From Eledone cirrhosa (Eukaryota; Mollusca; Cephalopoda; Octopoda; Eledonidae), in contig OZ024744.1 in assembly GCA_964016885.1 (NCBI GenBank), positions 28,682,608 to 28,746,607 on the forward strand: a stretch of 64,000 nucleotides of DNA, read 5' to 3'. This document shows positions 21,801 to 30,837 of the stretch, piece by piece. The position numbers and the translations under genes were made by a program. Under the pieces are notes generated by a model. The model did no database searches and was not told the DNA's origin. It saw nothing but the letters and a program-made list of their open reading frames with translations. Within the stretch, counting starts at the first letter, position 1, and every line of letters begins with the position of its first letter.

Positions 21801-22229
21801 GTCAGCCGGGCATGTCCGAGATGCGCGCAGGGCGACGAAACCGTCCTGCACGCACTCGTCCAGTGTCCGAAAATTGCTGACTTGTGGGTTTATGTCGAAC
21901 ACCTGCTGTCGCGTTTAGGACGGATCCAGCTATCATCTGAGTCTATCGTGAGGATTGTCCCGTGCTCCTCCTTTAGCCGGGAAGGGCAGGCAGTTTTTAT
22001 CTGTCTGGTGGCCATGGCGAAAGAGATAGTATGGTGGACACGTTTGAAAGGGCTGAAGACGAGCACTTACCTCTTCGGTGATGCTCTGATTGACTTTTTC
22101 AAATTTCATTTGAAAAGGAAAATCAGAGTAGAGAAGGAAGTGCTCTCTTCCCAGCATTTTGTTGAAAGATGGGTGAGAGAAGCAAGAATGGCCCGAGTGA
22201 ATGGGCCGACTCTGAGTATATATCTGTAA
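18810..22229 (+). CDS. LINE copy A ORF2: APE endonuclease-reverse transcriptase, intact
   Basis: A 1139-residue protein that would nick target DNA and copy the RNA at the nick. The N-terminal APE-like endonuclease (~1-235) shows GSINARG, Glu39 in ISET, VYAPTG (111-116), Asp141/Asn143 in GDWN, Asp202 in SYLDRV and Asp226-His227 in YTDH. RT: GKSPGLDGLPYELY, NFRPITLLNTEFKILAK, motif A INLDQSKAFDRVDH (Asp587), motif B RQGCPLSSLLYVL, motif C AYADDV (Asp687-688), thumb VKLLGVWFG. A C-terminal CCHC, CPRCAQGDETVLHALVQC (1002-1019), is typical of L1-group ORF2s. Every catalytic residue I can check is present. ORF2 starts 34 bases after the ORF1 stop, so it is probably translated by reinitiation or internal entry. 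Confidence 0.93.
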   Translation: MTSLRIGSINARGLGSSWKQGHLLNDLRSLNIDVVAISETRISEARAFAPIFGGYDVYASPSRPGSGGGVAVLFRRGLDLAIRAIFLDPEGKLVVLDVTSGDGQAFRLVAVYAPTGAGRPDFFRRLENFLGTSRSLVLVGDWNGILDARWDCVGLADRGGGCKSLTNLLRRFELSDRYRLDFPNVPMWTWTNRIGSSRSYLDRVFCREIDRSSIGCPQFKIVSYTDHKFVTCVLDLDRLHRRGPGYWKLNASLPARKAYRDRISELVKRALTGAIVNNKWWFALKRAIRIESIRFSKALAIEKNRAEGELVRKLDEALSKGIATDVLAAKLALDQFFNAKHEGCVVRARVRALRHEGTKAVQWARVAEARRGNKATIRSLVDHDGRMLLDPGQMCEAFQGHFAQLFGGSGGPGRGMDFSVYLDGLPRLSATEARCCEKPITAAEVREAMTGCTRGKSPGLDGLPYELYVQMPDLFGGLLADVYCNWQQNGRIPSSVSRGAVALLRKDPNKGDNIDNFRPITLLNTEFKILAKVLAKRLALVVGGLVGEAQTCAIPDRSIHDNLHLMRYIVERVAREPGTGGSLINLDQSKAFDRVDHRYLAAVLRAAGFGPVFRGWIAAMHSDICSVVRVNGHLSEPFNIMRSVRQGCPLSSLLYVLTLEPLLHKLETLRGVPRELGCGRSVSAYADDVTVVVSNGKHIEAIGTTLREYEAVTGAMINQEKSVGLQLGTWRGRSMPSNSVVGRWTDGPVKLLGVWFGPDLQTDKNWDEVTSRVASLTQKWAERKLSLKGRAEVANAYIASVICYRLTVVPCPKPRLTALERLLFRFLWKGRAPMVRRSICCQHPLRGGLGMPWLMMRRHALRLRHLHLFLDGDQVWSLFARRVFPQLVSLTELQSWVKRRPRGSAWRLECLQALTALDQSGNVIGGNSTSAFYRGLVEGKSDDVLGETLGVDENQLANLFGRTFGPGPMDNFQKSLAWQCYRGALPVRDKLYRHGGAVSRACPRCAQGDETVLHALVQCPKIADLWVYVEHLLSRLGRIQLSSESIVRIVPCSSFSREGQAVFICLVAMAKEIVWWTRLKGLKTSTYLFGDALIDFFKFHLKRKIRVEKEVLSSQHFVERWVREARMARVNGPTLSIYL

Positions 22230-22503
22230 ACTAAAGGTGGAAAACTGGGAGAGGGCACTTGCCTTGGTGGTCAGGGTCATTGTGGCTTTTTACTGGGCTT
22301 TCTCCACAAATGTCCCTCCGAAGTCTCCCCCCTATTGGGGAATTTTTCATTGTTATTTTCATTGTTATTTTTGTTACATCCTCTGTTTTTGTTTTTTTAC
22401 ACGCAGAAATGCCCATTTGTACCGTCCTGCATTGTCCTGCACTGTCCTTAATGTCTACTTTATGTAAACCCTTGTGGTTAATAAAGAAATCATTATTATT
22501 ATT
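22230..22503 (+). other. LINE copy A 3' UTR with polyadenylation signal and (ATT)n tail
   Basis: About 260 bases, pyrimidine rich in the middle with a repeated cattgttatttt string. AATAAA at 22480-22485 is 6 bases from the (ATT)4 tail. The tail is a microsatellite rather than poly(A), as in several microsatellite-associated LINEs. The next element begins directly at 22504. Confidence 0.85.
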
Positions 22504-22719
22504 GAATGCCATGGTTGACGGAGGCTCGGCTCTGTAAGGTATAGTAATTTTTAACCGTTAAAACAATTGTAAATTGTTTAAAACTTGAACCAAATTGTTG
22601 ATAAAGACACCCTCCTCCTCGTGAGAGGGGTCTTTCTGTCCGTTATTTGGCCCTTCGGGGTTAAATAACCAGTTATTGGGGTTTTGTACCCAAAATTTCA
22701 TTTTAAACAAAAAAACAAC

Positions 22720-24817
22720 ATGGCTACGAAAAAGAAATTTCATACGTCACTCCCACTCATTCCGTCTTCTTCTTCCTCAATCATCACTACAGCAGAGAGA
22801 AGATTGTCTCTCTCCCTCCCTTCTTTAAATGTGTCTCTCTCCCTCCCTTCTCTTTCGCAAGTGACGAAAGAAAAGAAAAGTCTCGTGCAAAGCGTGCAAG
22901 GTTTCTCCACGACGACGACGACAGCGACGAAACAGGTGTGCGGGAAATACGAAAACCCAGTTCATTCGTCTGACGTCAGGAATAATAGCAGTAGCAGCCG
23001 TAATAACAACAGCAACAGTGACAATGAAAACAACAGTAGCAGCCGCAACAGCATCACCAGCAGTATAAACAACAACAGCATTAGCAACAGCAACACCAAC
23101 AACAACCACAGCAACAGCGGCGGAGGCAGTAGTCGTAGTACCTGCAGCAACAACAAAAGTACCAGCAGCTCTGACGACAACAACAACAGCAGAGAAAAAC
23201 CAATCTCATTTGCAGGTATTGCGAAAAACTTGGAAACAATCCTCATAACAAATGAGGAATTAGAGGAAGCGAAGAAGATGGTGACAAAGAACGGACACCG
23301 AGCAATCTGCAAGGCAGCGAAAAATTTTTTTCGAAACCCAAGAGCACTGTACGGTCACGTACCGTACAGTAAGTACAAAATCCCGTAGGGTGAAAAGAGC
23401 CACAGAGGCCCAAATACAAAAAGCCTTGGGGTCTGTGTGGCAGAGGAAAACGCACATCACCCGAGGCAAAAAATACGCCACCGTAGACGTACTTTTTGCC
23501 ACACCCCAGGAGGCAAAGGCCCAATCAGTAGTGACCCTAAGGAGCGAGGAAATGGTGTTGGTGCCCTCCTACTGCGGGCAAAAAATTGTGAGGGTCAAAC
23601 TGACCCACGTCCCCCCCGGAATGACCCCTTCTTGGCTGGCCGCGTCTGTCCTCGTCGGAATCGAGGACAAAACAACTGTACTGCAAGTACAGAAAAAAGT
23701 AAGAGAAGATTGGGTCGGCTCCTCCATTGAGATGCTAATCCAAACCAACCAGGAGTGCATCGAAGCTATCCCGGATGTGATAGACTTCGATAACGGCACT
23801 CAACTGCCCATAAGTGTTGAGGGCAAACGCCCGAAATGCTTTCGCTGTGGATCGAAGACTCACCTCAGGGCCTTCTGCAACGAGAAGACCCTGAGAAAGG
23901 AGAAAACCCCCCTCCTTCCGAATCCGGCTCCACGGCTACCAGCAACAGGACAAGCGGCAACCAGGAACGATAGGTCCGTGGCACCCATACCCACTCCACG
24001 GAAATCAAAGACAGCAGCAGCAGTGGAAATATTAACAACAACAACAGCAATACCAAATGCAGCTGCAACAGAGACTCCAGTGCAAACATCACCAACAACA
24101 ACAAGTGAAAGAGTGGAACTGGTACCCCTCCCCGACCTTACAGAATCAGACATGGAGTGTGAGGTGGGAGAGGGATGGCAAAAGGTCGCAAGAAGGCACA
24201 AACGCAGAAGCAGCGCATCGTCGCCTTTGAAAAGGGAGGAAAGAAATGAGAAAAGGGTAAAGTCTACTGCAAAGAGACCCACAGCAGCAACACCACCAAC
24301 ACCATCACCACCCACACCAGCACCACCATCACCACCGGCGACAACCCCACCGCCAACAACACCTTCAACACCACCACCACAAGCACCAACATCGCAAACA
24401 CAACAACAAAACACACACACCCAGCAACAACGACAACAAAATAGCAGAACCACACCCCACCCCCAGAAAAACAAATGCACGGCAATAAACACACACAACA
24501 AGAAACTAATGACTTACATAATTGAACACACAGACATTTCACAACAGGACTACATAATACCAGCACCAATCAAAACGCCAACTAACATAAGACTGCTAAA
24601 AATAGCACAGAAACAATACACAAACATTAAAACGAAATTCCCCAACGCAGTTGGTGATTTCAGGGACCTAGGAGGAACCATCGATCGAAGAGTATATTCA
24701 GACATTCTCTTAGAAGACCCGACGACCAGCCGAAGGGACGATTCAACGGTCCCTTCACCAGACGATCAAGTGAAAAGGGATGTAAAAACCATCCCTCCTC
24801 TACCAAAAGTACGGTAA
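22720..24817 (+). pseudogene. LINE copy B ORF1, broken by one extra T
   Basis: Identical in layout to copy A ORF1. At about 23326-23332 a run of seven T replaces six T in A, shifting the frame after AKNFF (residue ~202). The shifted frame ends at TAG 23386-23388. The original frame resumes immediately and stays open to 24817 with the CCHC knuckle and Pro-rich tail. It also carries one extra AAC codon in the Asn/Ser-rich region and a handful of substitutions such as Asn-to-Asp and Glu-to-Asp near the end. The break could be a true mutation, a homopolymer sequencing or assembly error, or, less likely, a frameshift tolerated by slippage. Confidence 0.88.
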
Positions 24818-24852
24818 GTGGTCTTTCCCATCTTTTCCACTCTATTTTAAAC

Positions 24853-27800
24853 ATGACCTCACTCAGAATAGGCAGCATAAATGCGCGTGGCTTGGGGTCG
24901 TCATGGAAGCAGGGTCACTTGCTCAACGACCTCAGGTCACTAAACATAGATGTAGTGGCCATCAGCGAGACCAGAATCTCCGAAGCACGGGCCTTCGCAC
25001 CGATCTTCGGCGGCTACGATGTGTACGCATCTCCCAGCCGTCCTGGATCGGGTGGAGGAGTTGCTGTGCTTTTTCGGAGAGGTTTGGATCTCGCCATACG
25101 GGCCATCTTCCTGGACCCAGAGGGAAAGCTGGTGGTGCTGGACGTGACCAGCGGAGACGGGCAAGCTTTCAGGCTAGTGGCCGTCTATGCCCCGACAGGA
25201 GCAGGGCGGCCTGATTTCTTCCGGCGTCTGGAGACCTTTCTTGGAACGTCCCGCTCTTTAGTGTTAGTGGGCGACTGGAACGGGATCTTAGATGCACGCT
25301 GGGACTGTGTGGGATTAGCGGATAGGGGTGGAGGGTGCAAGAGCCTCACCAACCTGCTCAGGCGTTTTGAACTGTCTGACAGGTACCGATTGGATTTCCC
25401 GAATGTGCCAATGTGGACTTGGACAAACCGCATAGGGTCATCCAGATCATATCTAGATAGAGTATTTTGTAGGGAAATAGATAGGTCTAGCATAGGCTGT
25501 CCACAATTCAAGATAGTCAGCTACACGGACCACAAATTCGTGACCTGTGTGCTTGACTTAGATAGGCTTCATAGACGAGGACCCGGCTACTGGAAGCTAA
25601 ACGCGTCCTTACCAGCGCGCAAGGCCTACAGAGACCGGATTAGCGAACTAGTTAAGCGGGCGTTGACGGGGGCCATCGTCAACAACAAGTGGTGGTTTGC
25701 TCTGAAAAGAGCGATTAGAATAGAATCGATTAGGTTTAGTAAGGCTTTAGCAATAGAGAAAAATAGAGCAGAGGGAGAACTAGTTAGAAAATTAGACGAG
25801 GCGCTTAGCAAAGGCATTGCGACCGACGTGCTTGCGGCGAAATTGGCCCTTGACCAATTCTTCAATGCAAAGCACGAAGGCTGCGTTGTCAGAGCTAGGG
25901 TGCGTGCTCTCAGACACGAGGGGACGAAAGCCGTTCAATGGGCCCGAGTGGCGGAGGCGCGTCGTGGCAACAAAGCCACGATCCGGTCTTTGGTGGACCA
26001 CGACGGGCGCATGCTACTCGATCCCGGGCAAATGTGTGAAGCTTTTCAGGGACACTTCGCTCAGCTGTTCGGGGGCAGCGGGGGGCCGGGTAGAGGGATG
26101 GACTTTAGTGTCTACCTCGACGGACTGCCGCGGCTCTCGGCCACTGAGGCGAGGTGTTGCGAAAAGCCGATAACAGCCGCTGAAGTACGGGAGGCAATGA
26201 CTGGCTGCACAAGGGGTAAATCGCCTGGTTTGGATGGTCTGCCCTATGAACTTTACGTACAGATGCCAGACTTGTTCGGAGGCCTCTTGGCGGACGTCTA
26301 CTGCAACTGGCAACAGAACGGGAGAATTCCCAGTTCTGTGAGCCGAGGAGCGGTGGCACTGCTGAGAAAGGATCCGAACAAGGGGGATAACATAGACAAT
26401 TTCCGGCCCATAACTCTGCTACACACAGAGTTTAAGATTTTGGCCAAGGTGCTAGCAAAGAGGTTGGCGCTTGTCGTTGGTGGTCTGGTGGGAGAGGCGC
26501 AGACATGCGCCATTCCCGACAGATCCATCCACGACAACCTCCACCTCATGCGATACATCGTAGAGAGGGTAGCTAGGGAACCTGGCACGGGTGGGTCCTT
26601 GATCAATTTAGATCAGTCGAAAGCTTTCGATAGGGTCGACCATCGTTACCTAGCGGCAGTCCTGAGGGCGGCTGGCTTTGGGCCCGTCTTCAGAGGCTGG
26701 ATCGCTGCCATGCACAGCGACATCTGCTCTGTGGTGAGAGTGAACGGTCACCTGTCGGAACCGTTCAACATCATGCGCTCGGTCCGCCAAGGATGTCCCC
26801 TCTCGTCCCTCTTGTACGTATTGACTCTCGAGCCATTACTGCACAAACTGGAGACGTTGAGGGGAGTCCCGCGCGAACTAGGATGCGGAAGATCCGTGTC
26901 AGCATATGCGGACGATGTCACCGTAGTGGTGTCGAACGCCAAACACATCGAGGCGATCGGCACTACACTAAGAGAATACGAAGCGGTGACAGGAGCAATG
27001 ATCAACCAGGAAAAGTCAGTGGGCCTGCAGCTCGGCACCTGGAGAGGCAGGTCCATGCCGTCCAACAGCGTCGTCGGGCGCTGGACGGACGGACCGGTTA
27101 AATTGCTAGGGGTCTGGTTCGGTCCGGACCTCCAGACGGACAAAAACTGGGACGAGGTGACGAGCAGGGTGGCTTCTCTCACCCAGAAATGGGCGGAGAG
27201 GAAGCTATCCCTGAAAGGTCGAGCGGAGGTGGCTAACGCGTACATCGCGTCTGTCATCTGCTACCGCCTAACCGTCGTACCTTGTCCTAAGCCTCGCCTG
27301 ACTGCGCTGGAGCGTTTGCTCTTTCGCTTTTTGTGGAAGGGACGTGCTCCGATGGTCAGGCGGTCCATCTGTTGTCAACACCCGCTACGTGGAGGGCTGG
27401 GCATGCCGTGGCTGATGATGCGCAGGCACGCGCTCAGGCTACGACATCTCCACCTCTTCCTCGACGGTGATCAGGTGTGGTCGCCGTTTGCTAGGCGCGT
27501 TTTTCCCCAGCTCGTTTCCTTGACGGAGCTGCAGTCCTGGGTCAAGCGAAGACCGAGAGGGAGCGCCTGGAGACTGGAATGTCTTCAGGCGCTCACAGCC
27601 CTCGACCAATCGGGCAATGTGATCGGTGGAAACTCCACCTCGGCGTTCTATAGAGGATTAGTGGAGGGGAAGAGCGACGACGTACTTGGGGAAACTCTAG
27701 GCGTCGACGAAAATCAACTAGCCAATCTCTTCGGAAGAACTTTCGGGCCAGGGCCTATGGACAACTTCCAGAAATCTCTGGCCTGGCAGTGCTACCGAGG

Positions 27801-28272
27801 AGCCTTGCCAGTTCGGGATAAACTCTACAGGCATGGAGGTGCCGTCAGCCGGGCATGTCCGAGATGCGCGCAGGGCGACGAAACCGTCCTGCACGCACTC
27901 GTCCAGTGTCCGAAAATTGCTGACTTGTGGGTTTATGTCGAACACCTGCTGTCGCGTTTAGGACGGATCCAGCTATCATCTGAGTCTATCGTGAGGATTG
28001 CCCCGCCCTCCTCCTTTAGCCGGGAAGGGCAGGCAGTTTTTATCTGTCTGGTGGCCATGGCGAAAGAGATAGTATGGTGGACACGTTTGAAAGGGCTGAA
28101 GACGAGCACTTACCTCTTCGGTGATGCTCTGATTGACTTTTTCAAATTTCATTTGAAAAGGAAAATCAGAGTAGAGAAGGAAGTGCTCTCTTCCCAGCAT
28201 TTTGTTGAAAGATGGGTGAGAGAAGCAAGAATGGCCCGAGTGAATGGGCCGACTCTGAGTATATATCTGTAA
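24853..28272 (+). CDS. LINE copy B ORF2: APE endonuclease-reverse transcriptase, intact
   Basis: A 1139-residue protein with the same start, length and domain order as copy A. It differs at six residues that I can see: Asn128Thr, Asn524His, Gly696Ala, Leu878Pro, Val1050Ala and Cys1052Pro (A to B). None is an endonuclease catalytic residue, an RT aspartate or a ligand of the terminal CCHC. Gly696Ala lies eight residues after the YADD box. Cys1052Pro needs two base changes. The protein could act on RNA in cis or be supplied with ORF1 from copy A, since B's own ORF1 is broken. Confidence 0.93.
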   Translation: MTSLRIGSINARGLGSSWKQGHLLNDLRSLNIDVVAISETRISEARAFAPIFGGYDVYASPSRPGSGGGVAVLFRRGLDLAIRAIFLDPEGKLVVLDVTSGDGQAFRLVAVYAPTGAGRPDFFRRLETFLGTSRSLVLVGDWNGILDARWDCVGLADRGGGCKSLTNLLRRFELSDRYRLDFPNVPMWTWTNRIGSSRSYLDRVFCREIDRSSIGCPQFKIVSYTDHKFVTCVLDLDRLHRRGPGYWKLNASLPARKAYRDRISELVKRALTGAIVNNKWWFALKRAIRIESIRFSKALAIEKNRAEGELVRKLDEALSKGIATDVLAAKLALDQFFNAKHEGCVVRARVRALRHEGTKAVQWARVAEARRGNKATIRSLVDHDGRMLLDPGQMCEAFQGHFAQLFGGSGGPGRGMDFSVYLDGLPRLSATEARCCEKPITAAEVREAMTGCTRGKSPGLDGLPYELYVQMPDLFGGLLADVYCNWQQNGRIPSSVSRGAVALLRKDPNKGDNIDNFRPITLLHTEFKILAKVLAKRLALVVGGLVGEAQTCAIPDRSIHDNLHLMRYIVERVAREPGTGGSLINLDQSKAFDRVDHRYLAAVLRAAGFGPVFRGWIAAMHSDICSVVRVNGHLSEPFNIMRSVRQGCPLSSLLYVLTLEPLLHKLETLRGVPRELGCGRSVSAYADDVTVVVSNAKHIEAIGTTLREYEAVTGAMINQEKSVGLQLGTWRGRSMPSNSVVGRWTDGPVKLLGVWFGPDLQTDKNWDEVTSRVASLTQKWAERKLSLKGRAEVANAYIASVICYRLTVVPCPKPRLTALERLLFRFLWKGRAPMVRRSICCQHPLRGGLGMPWLMMRRHALRLRHLHLFLDGDQVWSPFARRVFPQLVSLTELQSWVKRRPRGSAWRLECLQALTALDQSGNVIGGNSTSAFYRGLVEGKSDDVLGETLGVDENQLANLFGRTFGPGPMDNFQKSLAWQCYRGALPVRDKLYRHGGAVSRACPRCAQGDETVLHALVQCPKIADLWVYVEHLLSRLGRIQLSSESIVRIAPPSSFSREGQAVFICLVAMAKEIVWWTRLKGLKTSTYLFGDALIDFFKFHLKRKIRVEKEVLSSQHFVERWVREARMARVNGPTLSIYL

Positions 28273-28552
28273 ACTAAAGGTGGAAAACTGGGAGAGGGCA
28301 CTTGCCTTGGTGGTCAGGGTCATTGTGGCTTTTTACTGGGCTTTCTCCACAAATGTCCCTCCGAAGTCTCCCCCCTATTGGGGAATTTTTCATTGTTATT
28401 TTCATTGTTATTTTTGTTACATCCTCTGTTTTTGTTTTTTTACACGCAGAAATGCCCATTTGTACCGTCCTGCATTGTCCTGCACTGTCCTTAATGTCTA
28501 CTTTATGTAAACCCTTGTGGTTAATAAAGAAATCATTATTATTATTATTATT
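28273..28552 (+). other. LINE copy B 3' UTR and (ATT)n tail
   Basis: Same as copy A's 3' UTR, with AATAAA at 28523-28528. The (ATT)6 tail then changes to (AGT)n at 28552-28553, which is the junction with the resumed triplet array. Confidence 0.85.
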
Positions 28553-28633
28553 AGTAGTAGTAGTAGTAGTCGTAGTGGTATTAGTAGTGGAAGTCGTAGT
28601 TGTAGTAACAGTAGTAGTAGTAGTAGTGGTGGT

Positions 28634-28702
<69 letters not shown>

Positions 28703-28857
28703 ATAGTAGTAGTGGTAGTGGTTGTTGTAGTAACAGTAGTATTAGTATTATTATTATTATTATTATTAGTAGTAGTAGTAGTAGTAGTGGTATAAGTAGT
28801 GCTAGTGGTAGTTGTAGTAACAGTAGTAGTAGTGGTGGTGGTGGTGGTGGTGTGGTG

Positions 28858-28909
<52 letters not shown>

Positions 28910-28982
28910 CAGCAGTAGTAGTAATAGCAGTAGTAGTAATAGCAGCAGCAGCAGTAGAAGTGGTAGTGGTAGTTGTAGTAAC

Positions 28983-29024
<42 letters not shown>
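28553..29024. repeat. Interrupted (AGT)n/(GGT)n triplet array, right part
   Basis: This continues the array interrupted by the LINE pair. It holds two more copies of the landmark interruption (about 28571-28640 and 28790-28880) and an internal (ATT)n at 28746-28768. That (ATT)n is followed by the same AGT-rich sequence as lies right of copy B, i.e. a paralogous empty LINE site. Confidence 0.93.
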
Positions 29025-29153
29025 CACATTAATAACAATGGCGACGAGCATAGCAAGAAGAAGAATAAGCGCAACAATAATTCTAACGTCGACACCAGGT
29101 CAGTAATTTTTGGGGAAGTTGGAAAGTCAATTATATCATCTTCCACTACTACA

Positions 29154-29262
29154 CTGGTATTTTTATTTATTTACCCCAGTGGGATACAAAGCAAAGTTGA
29201 CCTCATCATGATTAGAACTCAGAACCCAGAGTACCGGAATAAATACCGTAAGGTATTAGTTT
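29154..29262 (-). mobile_element. Degenerate SINE fragment
   Basis: The plus strand reads ttatttaccccagtgggata, caaagcaaagttgacctcat and attagaactcag. This is the reverse complement of the SINE body and B-box region, with substitutions in the B box. The tRNA-like head is barely recognisable. Confidence 0.5.
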
Positions 29263-29666
29263 CAACATCTGCTTTACACGAGCGAAACATGGAAGAGCAC
29301 AGCAAAGATGGAAAGAGGCTGAACACTTTCACGGGATCACCTGACTACGAACGTTCCAAAAAGATCCGATGGTTGTCAACATCACTTGGCAAAGGCACGA
29401 AAAAGCCGCCGCTGAACTAAGATAGATTTCCTTTATCGTTCAAAAGAGGGCGAAGACGTTGGGGACAGTAGGAATGGAAAGAAAGGGCCCTTAACACTAT
29501 ATGTTGTCGCAAGGACGCCTTCATGACATTTTCTCTCTTCCTTTCTGTTTCCCTCCCTTTTCTGTGTTCTGAGAGGACGGAGCACCGCCAGGTTTAAATT
29601 GACAAAGACACACCGTGTGACTACGGTGCCTCAACGACTCCATCAGGAACTGCGGGTCCTCACCTA
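29263..29666. other. Unassigned DNA
   Basis: Mixed composition with a pyrimidine-rich patch (29525-29570). A plus-strand frame ending at 29420 has no recognisable domain and starts inside the SINE. It may be the remnant of an unidentified repeat. Confidence 0.4.
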
Positions 29667-29906
29667 CATGTATGTATGTATGTATTTATATGTATGTATG
29701 TGTGTATATATGTGTATGTATGTAGTGTTTGTACCAGAGTTTTCAAGTCGTTGGTTGGACTAAAAAGTCACACTCGTTCAGCGCATCGGTAGGGGTTCTT
29801 CTACATGGATATAAAGTAGTGGCCGTACTCGAAAACGAGTTGGCAGCCACCATGTATGTATGTATGTATGTATGCATGTATGTATGTATGTATGTATGTA
29901 TGTATT
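29667..29906. repeat. (GTAT)n tracts around a short conserved spacer
   Basis: (GTAT)n lies at 29667-29730 and 29851-29906. The spacer (about 29731-29850) ends with agtggccgtactcgaaaacg and agttggcagccaccatg. A related sequence in inverted orientation lies at 34302-34350 beside the other (GTAT)/(ATAC)n tract. Confidence 0.85.
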
Positions 29907-30154
29907 TCTGTGTATGTAATTTCTTCTGGTTTTATAATTTCACAAATTTTTACCAATAGAGAGAGAGAGTCGGTTTCTAACATACACACGAGACTCTCTC
30001 ATTGGAATTTACACAACATCAACAAGGTAGATATGTATGTATGTATGCATGTGTAGATATGGATGTTATTGTATGTGTGGATGTGGATGTTTTGAGTTGT
30101 ATGTGTGCATTTGTATATGCTTTGTATCTGTACATGAGTATATGCAGTTATTAG

Positions 30155-30837
30155 ATGCAAAATGTTTGGAATGTTTTACATATTTTTACTGTTCCATTAA
30201 TGGATTGTGCTTGTAATTTCCTAACTAGTTGTGTTCTTTCTGTTCCTGTGAAGCCTAGCTTCTCAAGATTTGTATTGAGGCAGTTACTAACATATCCCAG
30301 TGCCCCATTAATCACAGGCATATATCTGAAGGTGTAATCAGGGTGGAGTATCTGCAGATTTCCCATCAGTTCTGCATAAATATTCTCCTTTTCACTAATC
30401 TTTGATATTATATTGGCATCTCTGGGCAGCTAATTTCCACTACTGTGCATGTTTTCTTCTCGCTGTCCCATATCATAATATCTGGTCTGTTATGCCTGCA
30501 TTTTAATGGGGTTTTTACTGGAACATTCCACCAGTACTCTTTCATATTATGTACCTGGATATCTTCCACGTTGCTGTAGCTTTTAATGGGTTTATTATCG
30601 GGGCTATCTTTTTTACGAACTGCATTGTACAGTGTTTTGGCCACTACATCATGCCTCATAGGTAGATAGTACCGCGATTACATCTTTGGACAGATGCTGA
30701 GGACATGGGTGATATCCTCGATGTTAGTTCTGAAGAGTCTGCACTTGTTATCACATCTAGGCGTTTTGCCTGCATCCCTATCTCTTTTGTGAATCAGGTT
30801 ATTCGTGCTAATCTCCTGTTCCTGGATTACAAAAGCG
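30155..30837 (-). pseudogene. RLE-LINE CCHC motif and restriction-like endonuclease
   Basis: The frame from 30837 gives a CCHC: CDNKC...THVLSIC. An in-frame TAA follows at 30678-30680. Then RHDVVAKTLY, and RPDIMIWDSEKKTCTVVEIS with the RPD, Asp and Glu of a PD-(D/E)xK-type nuclease; these elements use it instead of APE to cut the target. After a one-base loss in the CPEMP region the C-terminus continues in another frame as MGNLQILHPDYTF, INGALGYVSNCLNTNLEKLG and NGTVKICKTF. The truncated copy at 35135 keeps the normal reading CPADANI at that point, which confirms the shift. Confidence 0.82.

Larger units (their letters stand above)
16469..22503 (+). mobile_element. Full-length Tx1/L1-like LINE, copy A
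   Basis: A complete non-LTR retrotransposon: 213-bp 5' UTR, intact ORF1, 34-bp spacer, intact ORF2, 268-bp 3' UTR with AATAAA at 22480-22485 and an (ATT)4 tail. Its G/C-rich coding DNA contrasts with the A/T-rich surroundings. The RT pattern INLDQSKAFDRVDH with GFGP downstream is that of the Tx1 clade within the L1 group, which includes families targeting microsatellites or RNA genes. (ATT)n flanks both ends. Copy B follows with no other spacer. Both ORFs are open, so it may be able to move. Confidence 0.92.
22504..28552 (+). mobile_element. Full-length Tx1/L1-like LINE, copy B (tandem to A)
   Basis: This repeats copy A from the first base (gaatgccatggttgacgg) to the AATAAA (28523-28528) and an (ATT)6 tail. 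Measured from first base to the tail boundary, B is 8 bases longer than A (6031 versus 6023). Four indels account for this: +3 just before the ORF1 ATG, +3 in the Ser/Asn-rich ORF1 region, +1 T in a homopolymer in ORF1, and +1 T in the ORF1-ORF2 spacer. Substitutions are sparse: six amino-acid differences in ORF2. Copy A and B are therefore very recent relatives. ORF1 is frameshifted and ORF2 is intact. Confidence 0.92.

Noticed and set aside
17818..28323. Many 60-213-codon ORFs antisense to or out of frame with the LINE ORFs
   Set aside because: They occur identically in both LINE copies as shadows of the G/C-rich coding strand, with no domain of their own.
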